DNA from: Paramesorhizobium sp049065735
GTDB taxonomy: Bacteria > Pseudomonadota > Alphaproteobacteria > Rhizobiales > Rhizobiaceae
DNA length: 64,000 nucleotides
Reading direction: 5' to 3'
Assembly (NCBI RefSeq): GCF_049065735.1
Contig: NZ_JBAKHD010000002.1
Location: forward strand, 124,001-188,000
Under the pieces are notes generated by a model. That model did no database searches, was not told the DNA's origin, and saw only the letters and a list, made by a program, of their open reading frames with translations. Below, piece after piece: positions 1-9,238 of this stretch. The position numbers and the translations under genes were made by a program. Positions within the stretch are counted from its first letter, which is position 1, and each line of letters opens with the position of its first letter.

Positions 1-66
1 CGATGCAATTGTGACAATTAATTCTATTTTTAAAAACTTGGGCAAAGCTGCAATCCATAGGGGAAA

Positions 67-92
67 CCCGTCGCGCGGGGAAACGCGACGGG
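67..92. terminator. Hairpin, possible terminator of an upstream gene
   Basis: A perfect 9-bp stem (CCCGTCGCG / CGCGACGGG) encloses an 8-nt loop at the left edge of the window. No T-run follows, so it is a terminator-like hairpin only. The gene it would serve lies outside the window. Confidence 0.4.
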
Positions 93-106
93 GGCATATC
101 AGGGCC

Positions 107-170
107 GCATGATCTTGACCGAAAAGTCTGCAACTTTTTGCTGACGCTGACCTTCGGTTCGGGATCATGC
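107..170. repeat. Palindromic repeat family A, copy 1 (expanded variant)
   Basis: The ends are GCATGATC and GATCATGC, as in the copies at 20658-20700, 24149-24191 and 49370-49412. The core ccgaaaagtctgcaactttt is followed by about 21 extra bases before the right arm, so this copy is 64 nt rather than 43. It lies just upstream of the GGDEF-EAL gene and may be in its leader. Confidence 0.75.
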
Positions 171-189
171 TTTATGGGGGTTGCGGGCA

Positions 190-1776
190 ATGTTTTTTCT
201 CAAGGCATCCAACAAATACAGGCTGCGCGAACTTGAGCGCGCCTATCTGATTGCGGGGCTGGCGCTGGGGGCGGGGCTCGCCGGTGCCGGTTTCGTTCTC
301 GATACGCGCTACAGGCTGCTGGTCGGGCTTTCCGGCGATGCGTGGACGACGTTCACCGGAACGATCATGCATTTTCTCATGCTGTTCCTGCCTTTCATCA
401 TGGCGGGGCTGTTCCGCCAATTCGGGCGCAGCCAGCAGCTTTATCTCGACCAGATGCGCCGGTTCGAGCAGGCGGAGGAGCTGACGCGCAAGCAGGCGCA
501 TAGCGATACGCTGACCGGCCTTTTCAACCGCACCTATCTTGCAAAGGTGATGGAGGAAGGGCTTTCGACACGGCAATGGGAAGCGCGCCGCGCCCATGCC
601 TATCTGCTCGATCTCGACGATTTCAAGCATATCAACGACACGATGGGGCATGTGGCGGGCGACCATGTGCTCATGGCCATCGCCGGACGCCTCAAGGAAA
701 CGGCGAAGCCCGGCGATGTCGTGGTGCGGCTCGGCGGCGACGAGTTTCTGGTCGTGCATTTCCTGGAAGCGGACGAAGAGGCCAGCGCTTTTGCGGAGCG
801 GCTGATCGCGGCAGTGGTGCAGCCGATCCCGTTCGGCGACGCGGAAATCATTCCGAACACCAGCATCGGCATTGCCCGCATCGGCCATGACGGGCGGACG
901 CGCTCTGATATCCTGCGCTGCGCCGATCTTGCGCTCTACGAGGCGAAGGGCGAGCCCACCAGCACCTACCGCTTCTACAGCGCGGAACTTAAACTGGTGC
1001 GTGACCATGAGGCGGCGCTCGAGGCTGAAATGCGCCTTGGCATAGCGCGGGGCGAATTCCATGTCTATTACCAGCCGATCTATTCCGTCTCAACCGGGCA
1101 GTTGCGCAGCTTCGAAGCGCTGCTGCGCTGGAAGCATCCGGAACGCGGCATGGTTTCGCCCGTCGAGTTCATCCCCATCGCCGAGCGCTCGGGCATGATC
1201 ATTCCCATCGGCCAACAGGTATTGCGCGATGCCTGCCGCGCCGCTGCTTCGTGGCCGGCTCCAATCGGGGTGTCGGTCAATCTGTCGGTGGTGCAGTTCA
1301 AGGATAGCGGGCTGGTTTCCAAGATCGAAGAGGCCTTGCGCGAGAGCGACCTTGCACCCGACCGGCTCGATCTCGAAATCACCGAGAGCCTGCTGCTGGA
1401 ACCAAGCCCACGTGTCATCAGTGCCATCGAGCGGGTGCGCGCGCTCGGCATTCATCTCACCATGGACGATTTCGGCACCGGCTTCTCCAGCCTCAACAAT
1501 CTGCGCCGCTTCCGCTTCGACCGGCTGAAAATCGACCGCTCCTTCACCCGCGACCTCGACAGCAGCGACAGCGCCGAGATCATCCGCTCGATGATCAGCC
1601 TCTCCAAGGCGCTGCGCATGGAAGCGACGCTGGAGGGCGTGGAGACCGAAACGCAACTCGCCTTCGCCCGCAACGAGGGCGCGACCGAAGTGCAGGGCTT
1701 CTATTACGCCAAGCCGATGACTGTGGAGGATGTCGCGGTTCTCCTCAGCGAACAGCGGGGCGTCAGGGCGGCGTAG
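190..1776 (+). CDS. Membrane GGDEF-EAL protein, c-di-GMP turnover
   Basis: This 528-residue protein would make and/or hydrolyse cyclic di-GMP at the inner membrane. Two N-terminal hydrophobic segments lie at about residues 18-36 and 58-75. A GGDEF domain follows (about 100-255, signature RLGGDEF with GGDEF at 182-186), then an EAL domain (about 275-515, EAL at 309-311, ITES, and DDFGTGFSS at 426-434). The catalytic signatures of both domains look intact. The inhibitory site before GGDEF reads KPGD instead of RxxD, so product inhibition may be weak. There is no PAS, GAF or other soluble sensor domain, so any sensing must be through the short membrane part. ATG 190 is preferred over TTG 181 because the G-run at 176-180 is better spaced from it. 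The gene is monocistronic. Confidence 0.9.
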   Translation: MFFLKASNKYRLRELERAYLIAGLALGAGLAGAGFVLDTRYRLLVGLSGDAWTTFTGTIMHFLMLFLPFIMAGLFRQFGRSQQLYLDQMRRFEQAEELTRKQAHSDTLTGLFNRTYLAKVMEEGLSTRQWEARRAHAYLLDLDDFKHINDTMGHVAGDHVLMAIAGRLKETAKPGDVVVRLGGDEFLVVHFLEADEEASAFAERLIAAVVQPIPFGDAEIIPNTSIGIARIGHDGRTRSDILRCADLALYEAKGEPTSTYRFYSAELKLVRDHEAALEAEMRLGIARGEFHVYYQPIYSVSTGQLRSFEALLRWKHPERGMVSPVEFIPIAERSGMIIPIGQQVLRDACRAAASWPAPIGVSVNLSVVQFKDSGLVSKIEEALRESDLAPDRLDLEITESLLLEPSPRVISAIERVRALGIHLTMDDFGTGFSSLNNLRRFRFDRLKIDRSFTRDLDSSDSAEIIRSMISLSKALRMEATLEGVETETQLAFARNEGATEVQGFYYAKPMTVEDVAVLLSEQRGVRAA

Positions 1777-1877
1777 AAGCGGAGCCTTTCACCAAAGCTT
1801 CATGCCGATGTCACCCAGCCGACATCGAGGCGCTCTATCGGGACAGGACCCATCAACGTCCATGCAGGATCTGTCCC

Positions 1878-3239
1878 ATGAAAGCTCTGCTTCTATCGAC
1901 GACCGCGATTCTCATCGCGATTGCCCCTAATCCGGCTTTCTCCGATGAGACGAAATTTCCCGCCACGCTGAAGGCGCAGGCCGTTCTGCCGGCGAATTCG
2001 GTCATCAAGGCGCCGGAGGATGCGCCGGAGCATCTGCAGACATCGGGCAAGTTCACCACGCCGGACCGCCACCGCGCCACGGGGCTCGGCACGGTTCCAG
2101 GCAAGGATGAAAACCGCCCGACCGGGATTTCGGTGCCGCTCGACGGCCAGCCGCTGCAGGGCTTCTCGGGCATCAAGGCGATGGGCGACGGCACCTTCTG
2201 GACGCTGTCGGACAATGGCTTCGGCAACAAGCTGAACTCGCCCGATGCGATGCTCATGCTGCATCATGTCAAGTTCGACTGGGACCAGGGCAAGGTCGAG
2301 CGGATGGAGACGATCTTCCTCTCCGACCCCGACAAAAAGGTGCCCTTCCCCATCGTGCTCGAAGGGGCGGAGAAGCGTTACCTGACCGGCTCTGATTTCG
2401 ACGTCGAATCGATCCAGCCCGTGGATGACGGCTTCTGGCTGGGCGAAGAGTTCGGCCCCTTCCTCGTCCATGTAGACAAGACCGGCAAGGTGACGGATGT
2501 GGTGGAAACATCTATCGATGGCGAGCCGGTTCGCTCGCCCGATTATCCCGCCTTCACGCTGCCCGCCAATCCGACGCTCAAGAACCCTGCCATCAACCTC
2601 AAGCGCTCCGGCGGCTTCGAGGGCATGGCGCGGTCGAAGGACGGCTCGAAGCTTTACGCCCTCTTGGAAGGCCCGCGCTATCTGGCCGACGGCTCGGTGG
2701 AAAAGGCCGGCGACAATCCGGCGCTGCGCATCATCGAGTTCGACATTGCCGGCAAGAAGTGGACGGGCCGCAGCTGGCTTTATCCCTTGAGCGCGGGCGG
2801 CGCGGCGATCGGCGATTTCAACATGATCGACGGCACCACCGGCCTCATCATCGAGCGCGACAATGGCGCGGGCACGGCGGCGAAGGCCTGTGCCGACCCG
2901 AAGAACCCGCAGCCGGATTGCTTCTCGACGCCCGCCAAGTTCAAGCGCATCTACAAGATCGAGATGACCGACGCGAATGCGGGCGGTCCTGTCCGCAAGA
3001 TCGGCTATATCGACCTGATGGATGTCAAAGACCCCGACAACAAGGCGCGCCAGGGCAGCGAGAACGGCACTTATACAATGCCCTTCGTCACCATCGAGAA
3101 TGTCGATGTGGTGGATGAGAACCATATCGTTGTCGGCAACGACAACAACCTGCCCTTCTCCGCCGGCCGCCAGATCGACAAGGCCGACGACAATGAGTTC
3201 GTGCTGCTGGAAGTGGGAGATTTCCTGAAGGCGAAGTAA
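1878..3239 (+). CDS. Secreted esterase-like phytase-family protein
   Basis: The protein has 453 residues and begins with a Sec signal peptide (hydrophobic about 3-16, AFS cleavage region about 20-22), so it is probably periplasmic. The rest resembles the 'esterase-like activity of phytase' family (PF13449), predicted beta-propellers. Typical blocks are FSGIKAMGDGTFWTLSDNGF, GGFEGMARSKDGSKLYALLEG and ENVDVVDENHIVVGNDNNLP near the end. The substrate is unknown, and the name reflects fold similarity rather than shown phytase action. It stands alone between two unrelated genes. The ribosome-binding site is weak (GGATCTGTCCC). Confidence 0.85.
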   Translation: MKALLLSTTAILIAIAPNPAFSDETKFPATLKAQAVLPANSVIKAPEDAPEHLQTSGKFTTPDRHRATGLGTVPGKDENRPTGISVPLDGQPLQGFSGIKAMGDGTFWTLSDNGFGNKLNSPDAMLMLHHVKFDWDQGKVERMETIFLSDPDKKVPFPIVLEGAEKRYLTGSDFDVESIQPVDDGFWLGEEFGPFLVHVDKTGKVTDVVETSIDGEPVRSPDYPAFTLPANPTLKNPAINLKRSGGFEGMARSKDGSKLYALLEGPRYLADGSVEKAGDNPALRIIEFDIAGKKWTGRSWLYPLSAGGAAIGDFNMIDGTTGLIIERDNGAGTAAKACADPKNPQPDCFSTPAKFKRIYKIEMTDANAGGPVRKIGYIDLMDVKDPDNKARQGSENGTYTMPFVTIENVDVVDENHIVVGNDNNLPFSAGRQIDKADDNEFVLLEVGDFLKAK

Positions 3240-3359
3240 TTGCGCTTTGTTCCCGTTTTCCCGTTAACGGACGCCGTAACGTCCCTTTAAACCGCCGCAA
3301 TTACCCTGCAACGCATGGGTCATTGCGACGGAAACGGAACGGACGGATTGTAAGACGGC

Positions 3360-5612
3360 ATGGCTTCGGGTGGCGAGAGGGACAAACGGATCGAACCTTC
3401 GTTCGGGGATGAGCCCGGCGAGCGGGATGATGATTTGCGCGTGGATGACGAGGATCGCGCCTCGCGCGCGCCGCGCCGCAAGGCTTCGCGCAAAACCTCC
3501 TCGAAAGGCAGCCGCAAGAAATCGGGCCGCGGCGAACGCCGCGGTTTTTTCGGCCTTGTCCGCCGCATGGTCTACTGGTCGCTGGTCATGGGGCTGTGGG
3601 GCGGCATCGCGCTGGCCGGTGTCGTCGTCTATTTCGCGGCCAAAATGCCGCCGACGACCGACTGGGCCATTCCCGACCGGCCTCCTAACGTCAAGATCGT
3701 CGACGTCAACGGCAATCTCATCGCCAATCGCGGCACCACGGGCGGCGAGGCGGTCGGCCTTCACGACATGTCGCCCTATATCCCGCAGGCAGTCATTGCC
3801 ATCGAGGACCGGCGCTTCTATTCGCATTTCGGCATCGATCCCATCGGCCTCGCGCGTGCCATCGTCACCAACATTTTGAGCGGCCGCACCGTGCAGGGCG
3901 GCTCGACCATCACGCAGCAGCTGGCCAAAAATTTGTTCTTGACCCCCGAGCGCACCATCGAGCGCAAGGTGCAGGAGGTGATGCTGGCGCTGTGGCTGGA
4001 GCATAAATATTCCAAGGACCAGATCCTGGAGATGTATCTCAACCGCGTCTATCTCGGCTCCGGCTCCTATGGCGTCGATGCCGCCTCGCGGCGCTATTTC
4101 GACAAGTCGGCGCGGGACGTGAACCTGATGGAAGCGGCGACGCTGGCGGGGCTCCTGAAAGCGCCCTCACGCCTTTCGCCCGCGCGCGACCCGGAAGCCG
4201 CGTCCGAACGGGCGAAGCTGGTGCTGAACGCCATGCGCGAGCAGGGCATGATCAAGGAAACCCAGCTTGCCGAAGCGATGAGCGAGCCGGCCACCCGCGC
4301 CGCCGCCTATTGGTCGGGCTCGGAGAATTATGTCGCCGACCGGGTGATGGAGGAGCTTCCCGGGCTGATCGGCGAGACGAAGAACGACGTGACCGTCGAG
4401 ACCACCGTCGATCTGCATCTTCAGAAAATCGGCGAAGAGGCGATCCGCGACCTTATCTCCGCCAATGGCAAAAAGATGGGCGTCAGCCAGGGCGCGCTCG
4501 TTTCCATCGACGGCACGGGCGCGGTGCGCGCCATGGTCGGCGGCTATGACTATGCCAACAGCCAGTTCGACCGCGCCACGGAGGCCAAGCGCCAGCCGGG
4601 TTCCACCTTCAAGCCTTTCGTCTATCTCGCCGCGCTCGAACAGGGTCGCACGCCGGATTCGGTACGCAACGACGCGCCGGTCAAGATCGGCAACTGGACA
4701 CCCGGCAATTACAACGGCAAATATTTCGGCCCGGTGACGCTCGCGACCGCGCTGTCGCATTCGCTCAATTCCGTTGCCGCGCAGCTCGTCATGGAAGTGG
4801 GGCCGAAAACGGTGGTGGACACCGCCCACCGGCTCGGCATCCAGTCGAAGCTTACGCCCAACGCCTCGCTCGCGCTCGGCACGTCGGAGGTGACTCTGCT
4901 CGAACTGACCGACGCTTTCACGCCCTTCGCCAATGGCGGCTACAAGGCGCCGGTGCATCTCATCACCAAGGTGACCGATTCCAGCGGTAAGGTGCTCTAC
5001 GAGAACAAGCAGGGCGCTATGCAGCAGGTCATTTCCCCGCGCAATGTCGGCATGATGAACGCCATGCTGCGCCGGACCGTGGAAGACGGCACGGCGAAGA
5101 GCGGCAATTTCGGCTGGCCGGCGGCGGGCAAAACCGGCACCAGCCAGAATTTCCGCGACGCCTGGTTCATCGGCTATACGGCTAATCTTACGACCGGCGT
5201 ATGGTTCGGCAATGATGACGGCAAGCCGATGAAGCATGTCAGCGGCGGCTCGCTCCCGGTCAAAGCCTGGAAGGAATTCATGGTGGCCGCGCATAAGGGC
5301 GTTCCCGTCGCCGATCTGCCCGGCAATTACCAGATCGAGAATGTGCTGCCCGGCGGCAGCGACGAACTGCCCGATTCCAACGCGCCATCGCCCTATGATG
5401 CAAACGCGCCGATGCCCGTCGCAAGTGAGGACGAGGGCTATTGGCCTCCCGCGCCAAGCGCGCCCCGGAACGGCGGCGTACCCGGCATGATCGACAGCGC
5501 GCCCGTCGCCGCGCGCGGGCCCATTCCGCCAGCCGATGTCGGCGGCGGCCCGCAGCCCGCCCATGGCAAGCCCACGACCCTGCTCGACCTCATCATGGGG
5601 AACGCGCAGTAA
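3360..5612 (+). CDS. Class A penicillin-binding protein (PBP1A family)
   Basis: This is a bifunctional peptidoglycan synthase of 750 residues. A cytosolic Arg/Lys/Asp-rich tail (1-70) precedes one membrane anchor (about 71-93). The GT51 glycosyltransferase domain has EDRRFYSHFGIDP (catalytic Glu149) and GGSTITQQLAKN (180-191). The transpeptidase domain has the SxxK serine in GSTFKP (Ser415, Lys418), SLN in SHSLNSV, and KTGT at 591-594. The C-terminal 100 residues are Pro-rich and probably disordered in the periplasm. All catalytic motifs are intact. Rhizobiales rely on several such enzymes, so the exact paralogue (mrcA, pbpC or other) is left open. It appears to be a single gene ended by a hairpin. 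Confidence 0.9.
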   Translation: MASGGERDKRIEPSFGDEPGERDDDLRVDDEDRASRAPRRKASRKTSSKGSRKKSGRGERRGFFGLVRRMVYWSLVMGLWGGIALAGVVVYFAAKMPPTTDWAIPDRPPNVKIVDVNGNLIANRGTTGGEAVGLHDMSPYIPQAVIAIEDRRFYSHFGIDPIGLARAIVTNILSGRTVQGGSTITQQLAKNLFLTPERTIERKVQEVMLALWLEHKYSKDQILEMYLNRVYLGSGSYGVDAASRRYFDKSARDVNLMEAATLAGLLKAPSRLSPARDPEAASERAKLVLNAMREQGMIKETQLAEAMSEPATRAAAYWSGSENYVADRVMEELPGLIGETKNDVTVETTVDLHLQKIGEEAIRDLISANGKKMGVSQGALVSIDGTGAVRAMVGGYDYANSQFDRATEAKRQPGSTFKPFVYLAALEQGRTPDSVRNDAPVKIGNWTPGNYNGKYFGPVTLATALSHSLNSVAAQLVMEVGPKTVVDTAHRLGIQSKLTPNASLALGTSEVTLLELTDAFTPFANGGYKAPVHLITKVTDSSGKVLYENKQGAMQQVISPRNVGMMNAMLRRTVEDGTAKSGNFGWPAAGKTGTSQNFRDAWFIGYTANLTTGVWFGNDDGKPMKHVSGGSLPVKAWKEFMVAAHKGVPVADLPGNYQIENVLPGGSDELPDSNAPSPYDANAPMPVASEDEGYWPPAPSAPRNGGVPGMIDSAPVAARGPIPPADVGGGPQPAHGKPTTLLDLIMGNAQ

Positions 5613-5619
5613 GCGTGTG

Positions 5620-5661
5620 ACAGCGCGTGGTGAGAAAAGAAAACTTGCTCACCACCGCTAA
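5620..5661 (+). terminator. Hairpin after the PBP gene
   Basis: The arms GCG-TGGTGAG and CTCACCA-CCGC pair around an A-rich loop just after the PBP stop codon. There is no clear T-run, so efficiency is uncertain. Confidence 0.4.
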
Positions 5662-5724
5662 TCAATGGCCTCGAAATCTTGAGTGGAATGGTCTATGAAA
5701 AAGCCCTCAACAAAGGTGCCTTTC

Positions 5725-6468
5725 ATGACCGACACCAGAAAAACGCTTGTGCTGACCGGAGCGAGCCGCGGTATCGGACACGCGACCGTAAAGCGCTTCT
5801 CGCGCGCGGGCTGGCGCGTCATCACCTGCTCGCGGCAGGATTTTTCCGAGAATTGCCCTTGGCCTGCCGGGCCGGAGGATCATATCCGAATCGACCTTGC
5901 CGACGCGGAGGATATAGGCCGTGGCATCGCTGAAATCCGCCGCCGGCTCGAGGCGGATGGCGGCCAGTTGCATGCGCTCGTCAACAATGCCGGCATCTCG
6001 CCCAAGGCGGAAGGCGGAAGGCGCATGAATTCCCTGGAGACGCCGATGCAGGTGTGGCGCGACGTGTTTCAGGTGAATTTCTTCGCGCCGATCATGCTCG
6101 CGCGCGGCCTCTTCAAAGAACTGGAAGCAGCCAAGGGCTCGGTCGTCAACGTCACCTCCATCGCCGGAAGCCGGGTGCATCCCTTCGCCGGGACCGCCTA
6201 TGCAACCTCGAAGGCGGCGCTTGCGGCGCTGACGCGCGAGATGGCCTCGGATTTCGGCCCGCACGGCATTCGCGTCAACGCCATAGCGCCGGGCGAGATC
6301 GAAACGTCCATTCTTTCCCCCGGCACGGAAAAGCTTGTCGAGCAGATGCCGCTGCGCCGTCTGGGACAGACTTCGGAAGTGGCCGAGACGATCTATTTCC
6401 TCTGCACGGAAGCCTCGTCCTATGTCACCGGCTCGGAAATCCACATCAATGGCGGCCAGCATGTGTGA
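5725..6468 (+). CDS. SDR-family NAD(P)-dependent oxidoreductase
   Basis: A classical short-chain dehydrogenase/reductase of 247 residues. The cofactor motif TGASRGIG is at about 11-18, the NNAG motif is in VNNAGIS, and the catalytic Tyr159-xxx-Lys163 is in YATSK. The C-terminal YVTGSEIHINGGQ is typical of the family. The substrate cannot be read from the sequence. ATG 5725 is chosen because AAAGGTG sits 5 nt upstream and the fold starts there. In-frame alternatives are ATG 5695 and GTG 5683. A PfkB sugar kinase follows 71 nt downstream on the same strand, so a role in sugar or polyol metabolism is possible but is inference. Confidence 0.88.
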   Translation: MTDTRKTLVLTGASRGIGHATVKRFSRAGWRVITCSRQDFSENCPWPAGPEDHIRIDLADAEDIGRGIAEIRRRLEADGGQLHALVNNAGISPKAEGGRRMNSLETPMQVWRDVFQVNFFAPIMLARGLFKELEAAKGSVVNVTSIAGSRVHPFAGTAYATSKAALAALTREMASDFGPHGIRVNAIAPGEIETSILSPGTEKLVEQMPLRRLGQTSEVAETIYFLCTEASSYVTGSEIHINGGQHV

Positions 6469-6539
6469 GGTTGAAAGAGCAGCAGAAACGGGATAGCGCT
6501 TCAGGGGTTCAATCGATTAGAAAAGTGGAGGAGGTCCGC

Positions 6540-7466
6540 ATGATCATTTCCTGCGGCGAAGCGCTGATCGACATGCTGCCACGCGAGACCGTCGGGGGCG
6601 AACCGGCTTTTGCCCCTTATGCGGGCGGCTCGGTGTTCAACACCGCCATCGCCATCGGCAGGCTTGGCGCGCCGGCTGGTTTCTTCTGTGGCCTGTCCTC
6701 GGATTTCCTCGGCGATATCCTGCGCGACACGCTGAAGCGTTCGAATGTCGATACGTCCTTCTGCGTCACCTCCGACCGCCCGACGACGCTGGCCTTCGTG
6801 CGCCTCGTCAACGGCCAGGCAAGCTATGCCTTCTATGACGAGAACACGGCGGGCCGCATGCTGAGCGAGGCGGATCTGCCATCGCTCGATTCGCGTGTGA
6901 CGGCGCTGCATTTCGGCGCGATCAGCCTTATTCCCGAGCCCTGCGGCACGGCCTATGAAACGCTGATGGCGCGCGAGGCTGAACGTCGGGTGATCATGCT
7001 CGATCCGAACATCCGCCCCGGCTTCATCACCGACCGCGAAAAGCATCTGGCCCGGATGCGCCGCATGATCGCCATGGCCGATATCGTCAAGCTGTCGGAC
7101 GAGGATATCGCCTGGTTCGGCGAAGGCGACGACCATGACGCCATCGCCGCCGATTGGCTCAAGCGCGGGCCGAAGCTCATCATCATCACGCGCGGCGCGG
7201 CGGGCGCGGACGCCTATACGGCGCGCGGCAAGATCAGCGTTCCCGGCGTCAAGGTGACGGTGGCCGATACGGTCGGCGCGGGCGATACGGTCAATGCCGG
7301 GGTGCTGGTGAGCCTTTACCGGCAGGGGCTGCTCACCAAGGACGCGGTCGCCAATCTGACGGAAGACCAAGTCCACGCCGCCGTGGCGCTGGGCGTGCGC
7401 GCCGCGGCGGTGACGGTTTCCCGGGCGGGGGCAAACCCGCCGTGGGAAAGCGAGATGGTGGATTAA
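6540..7466 (+). CDS. PfkB-family carbohydrate kinase, probable fructokinase
   Basis: This 308-residue ribokinase-fold kinase would phosphorylate a sugar in the cytosol. It opens with IISCGEALIDMLPRE, typical of fructokinase-type members. It has the glycine-rich GGSVFNTAIAIGRLG near residues 27-41 and the PfkB signature 2 VADTVGAGDTVNAGVLVSL, whose GAGD holds the catalytic Asp. The usual GAGDxF motif has V in place of F. A strong GGAGGAGG lies about 6 nt before ATG 6540. Fructokinase is the best guess because a fructose importer is encoded at 31.8-35.4 kb, but 2-keto-3-deoxygluconate or another sugar is possible. Confidence 0.85.
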   Translation: MIISCGEALIDMLPRETVGGEPAFAPYAGGSVFNTAIAIGRLGAPAGFFCGLSSDFLGDILRDTLKRSNVDTSFCVTSDRPTTLAFVRLVNGQASYAFYDENTAGRMLSEADLPSLDSRVTALHFGAISLIPEPCGTAYETLMAREAERRVIMLDPNIRPGFITDREKHLARMRRMIAMADIVKLSDEDIAWFGEGDDHDAIAADWLKRGPKLIIITRGAAGADAYTARGKISVPGVKVTVADTVGAGDTVNAGVLVSLYRQGLLTKDAVANLTEDQVHAAVALGVRAAAVTVSRAGANPPWESEMVD

Positions 7467-7497
7467 GGCTCTAAAAATTCAGCCGCTGGCGGGACAG

Positions 7498-7657
7498 CAC
7501 CCCCTCTGCCCTGCCGGGCATCTCCCCCACAAGGGGGGAGATTACGCCTTCATCAACGTTCGGCACCAACCGCGAACCTCGCAGAATGAGGGAAGAGCGT
7601 TGTGTCAGCCAATCTCCCCCCTTGAGGGGGAGATGCCCGGCAGGGCAGAGGGGGGTG
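7498..7657. repeat. Repeat family D, copy 1 (MITE-like, long inverted repeats)
   Basis: This 160-nt element is bounded by inverted arms of about 32 nt (7498-7529 and 7626-7657; CACCCCCTCTGCCCTGCCGG and its complement). Each arm also contains a small hairpin of CTCCCCC/GGGGGAG type. The central ~85 nt is not conserved with copy 2 at 61828-61989. It has no coding capacity and sits between convergent genes (PfkB kinase and xylB). Confidence 0.85.
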
Positions 7658-7682
7658 TTTGGCGACTTCGTCAACGCGGGGC

Positions 7683-9143
7683 CTAATTGCCTACCCTATC
7701 CCCCCGCAACGCCGGATACAGCGCCCGATAGCGCTCATATGCTTCATCGAAGGCGCCGCGCAGATGTGCCTCCGGCTCGATGGTTTCCGCGATAGCGGGC
7801 AAGGTGCAGACCGCCCACGGATCGGCTTTTTCCGCCGCGATGAGGCCCAGCCGCGCTGCGCCGAACGCGCCGCCGAAATCGCCGTCGCCGGGAACATCGA
7901 CGGGAATGCCGAGCGCGGTCGCAATCGCCTTCAGCCAATAATCGGAGCGCGAGCCGCCGCCGACCGCCGTTACCCGGTCGAGCTTCGTGCCGGCAGCGGC
8001 GAGCGCCTCGAGGCAATCGCGGAAGGCGAAGGAAACGCCTTCGACGACCGCCTGCGTCAGCGTGGCGCGATCGCTTTCGCGGCCAAGACCGACAAAAGCG
8101 CCGCGAATGGCGGCGTCGTTATAAGGCGTGCGCTCGCCCGAGAGGTAAGGCAGGAAGGTAACGCCGGATGGCGCTTTCAGCTCATCGCCCAGTTCCGCCG
8201 TAAGATTGGCAGGCGTGCTGCAGGCAATGCTGGCATACCAGTTGAGCGCGTCGGTGGCCGAGAGGACGACACCCATCTGGTGCCATGTGTCCGGCAGGGC
8301 GTGGCAGAAGGTGTGGACCGCGCTTGCCGGGTTGGGAAGATAAGCGCCGTTGGCCGCGAAGAGCACGCCCGAGGTGCCGAGAGAGACGAAGGCATGGCCG
8401 GGCGAGACGACGCCCATGCCGCAGGCCGACGCGGCATTGTCGCCGCCGCCGCCCGCCACAACCGGCGTGCCTTCGATACCCCAGCGGCGGGCGAGTTCCG
8501 GCTTCAGGACGGCGGAAACTTCCGTGCCCTCGACCAGCGAGGGCATGTGGCTTTCGTCCATGTCCGTTGCAGCAAGCAGTTCCGGCGACCAGCGGCGCTT
8601 GCCCACATCGAGCCAGGCGGTGCCTGATGAGTCCGACATATCGGAGACATATTCTCCGGTGAGCCAGAAGCGCAGGTAATCCTTGGGCAGCAGCACCTTC
8701 GCCACCTGGGCAAAGATTTCCGGCTCGTTGTTCTTCACCCACAGAAGCTTCGGCGCGGTGAAGCCGGGGAAAACGATGTTGCCAGTCATCTCGCGGAAGC
8801 GCGGATCGGCATCGAGCCGGGCTGCTTCCTGATAGGACCGGGTATCGTTCCACAACATGCAGGGACGCAGCACCTTGCCTTCGCCATCCAGCAGCGTCGC
8901 GCCATGCATCTGGCCGGAAAGACCGATGCCGCGCACAGCCGCAAGCCTTGCCGGAAAGGTGGATCTGAGGACGCCCATCACGGTTTCCAGCGCGTCGACC
9001 CAGTGCGCCGGGTTCTGCTCGGACCAGCCCGAATGGGGCCGCGAAACGGTGAGGGCAGCGGAAGCGGAAGCGGTGATCCGTTGATGATCGTCGATCAGCA
9101 GCGCCTTGATGCCTGATGTGCCAAGATCAATTCCGAGATACAT
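7683..9143 (-). CDS. xylB: Xylulokinase
   Basis: The 486-residue enzyme phosphorylates D-xylulose to xylulose 5-phosphate using ATP, feeding the pentose phosphate pathway. It is a FGGY-family kinase. The N-terminal phosphate-binding YLGIDLGTSGIKALLID is followed by SGQMHGATLL and the linker FLPYLSGERTPYND. The C-terminal domain has VTAVGGGSRSDYWLKAIA and the terminal GDFGGAFGAARLG. Length fits XylB (about 480-500). ATG 9143 is supported by AAGGAGGATGGCACTTC directly upstream. No xylose isomerase or pentose importer is adjacent, so its regulation is not visible here. Confidence 0.93.
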   Translation of the reverse strand: MYLGIDLGTSGIKALLIDDHQRITASASAALTVSRPHSGWSEQNPAHWVDALETVMGVLRSTFPARLAAVRGIGLSGQMHGATLLDGEGKVLRPCMLWNDTRSYQEAARLDADPRFREMTGNIVFPGFTAPKLLWVKNNEPEIFAQVAKVLLPKDYLRFWLTGEYVSDMSDSSGTAWLDVGKRRWSPELLAATDMDESHMPSLVEGTEVSAVLKPELARRWGIEGTPVVAGGGGDNAASACGMGVVSPGHAFVSLGTSGVLFAANGAYLPNPASAVHTFCHALPDTWHQMGVVLSATDALNWYASIACSTPANLTAELGDELKAPSGVTFLPYLSGERTPYNDAAIRGAFVGLGRESDRATLTQAVVEGVSFAFRDCLEALAAAGTKLDRVTAVGGGSRSDYWLKAIATALGIPVDVPGDGDFGGAFGAARLGLIAAEKADPWAVCTLPAIAETIEPEAHLRGAFDEAYERYRALYPALRGDRVGN

Positions 9144-9238
9144 GAAGTGCCATCCTCCTTGGCCAACATATCTTCCTGATTGCACAATTTTGGAGCGAGC
9201 GAAAGCGCGCCGGCGCCCTTCCGGCTTCACTTCTCAAT

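Noticed and set aside
4167..5564. Minus-strand ORF of 465 codons opposite the PBP gene
   Set aside because: Shadow of the transpeptidase domain; it lacks a ribosome-binding site and any recognisable family. The same applies to 1893-3125 and 57698-58924 on the minus strand and 16890-18053 on the plus strand.
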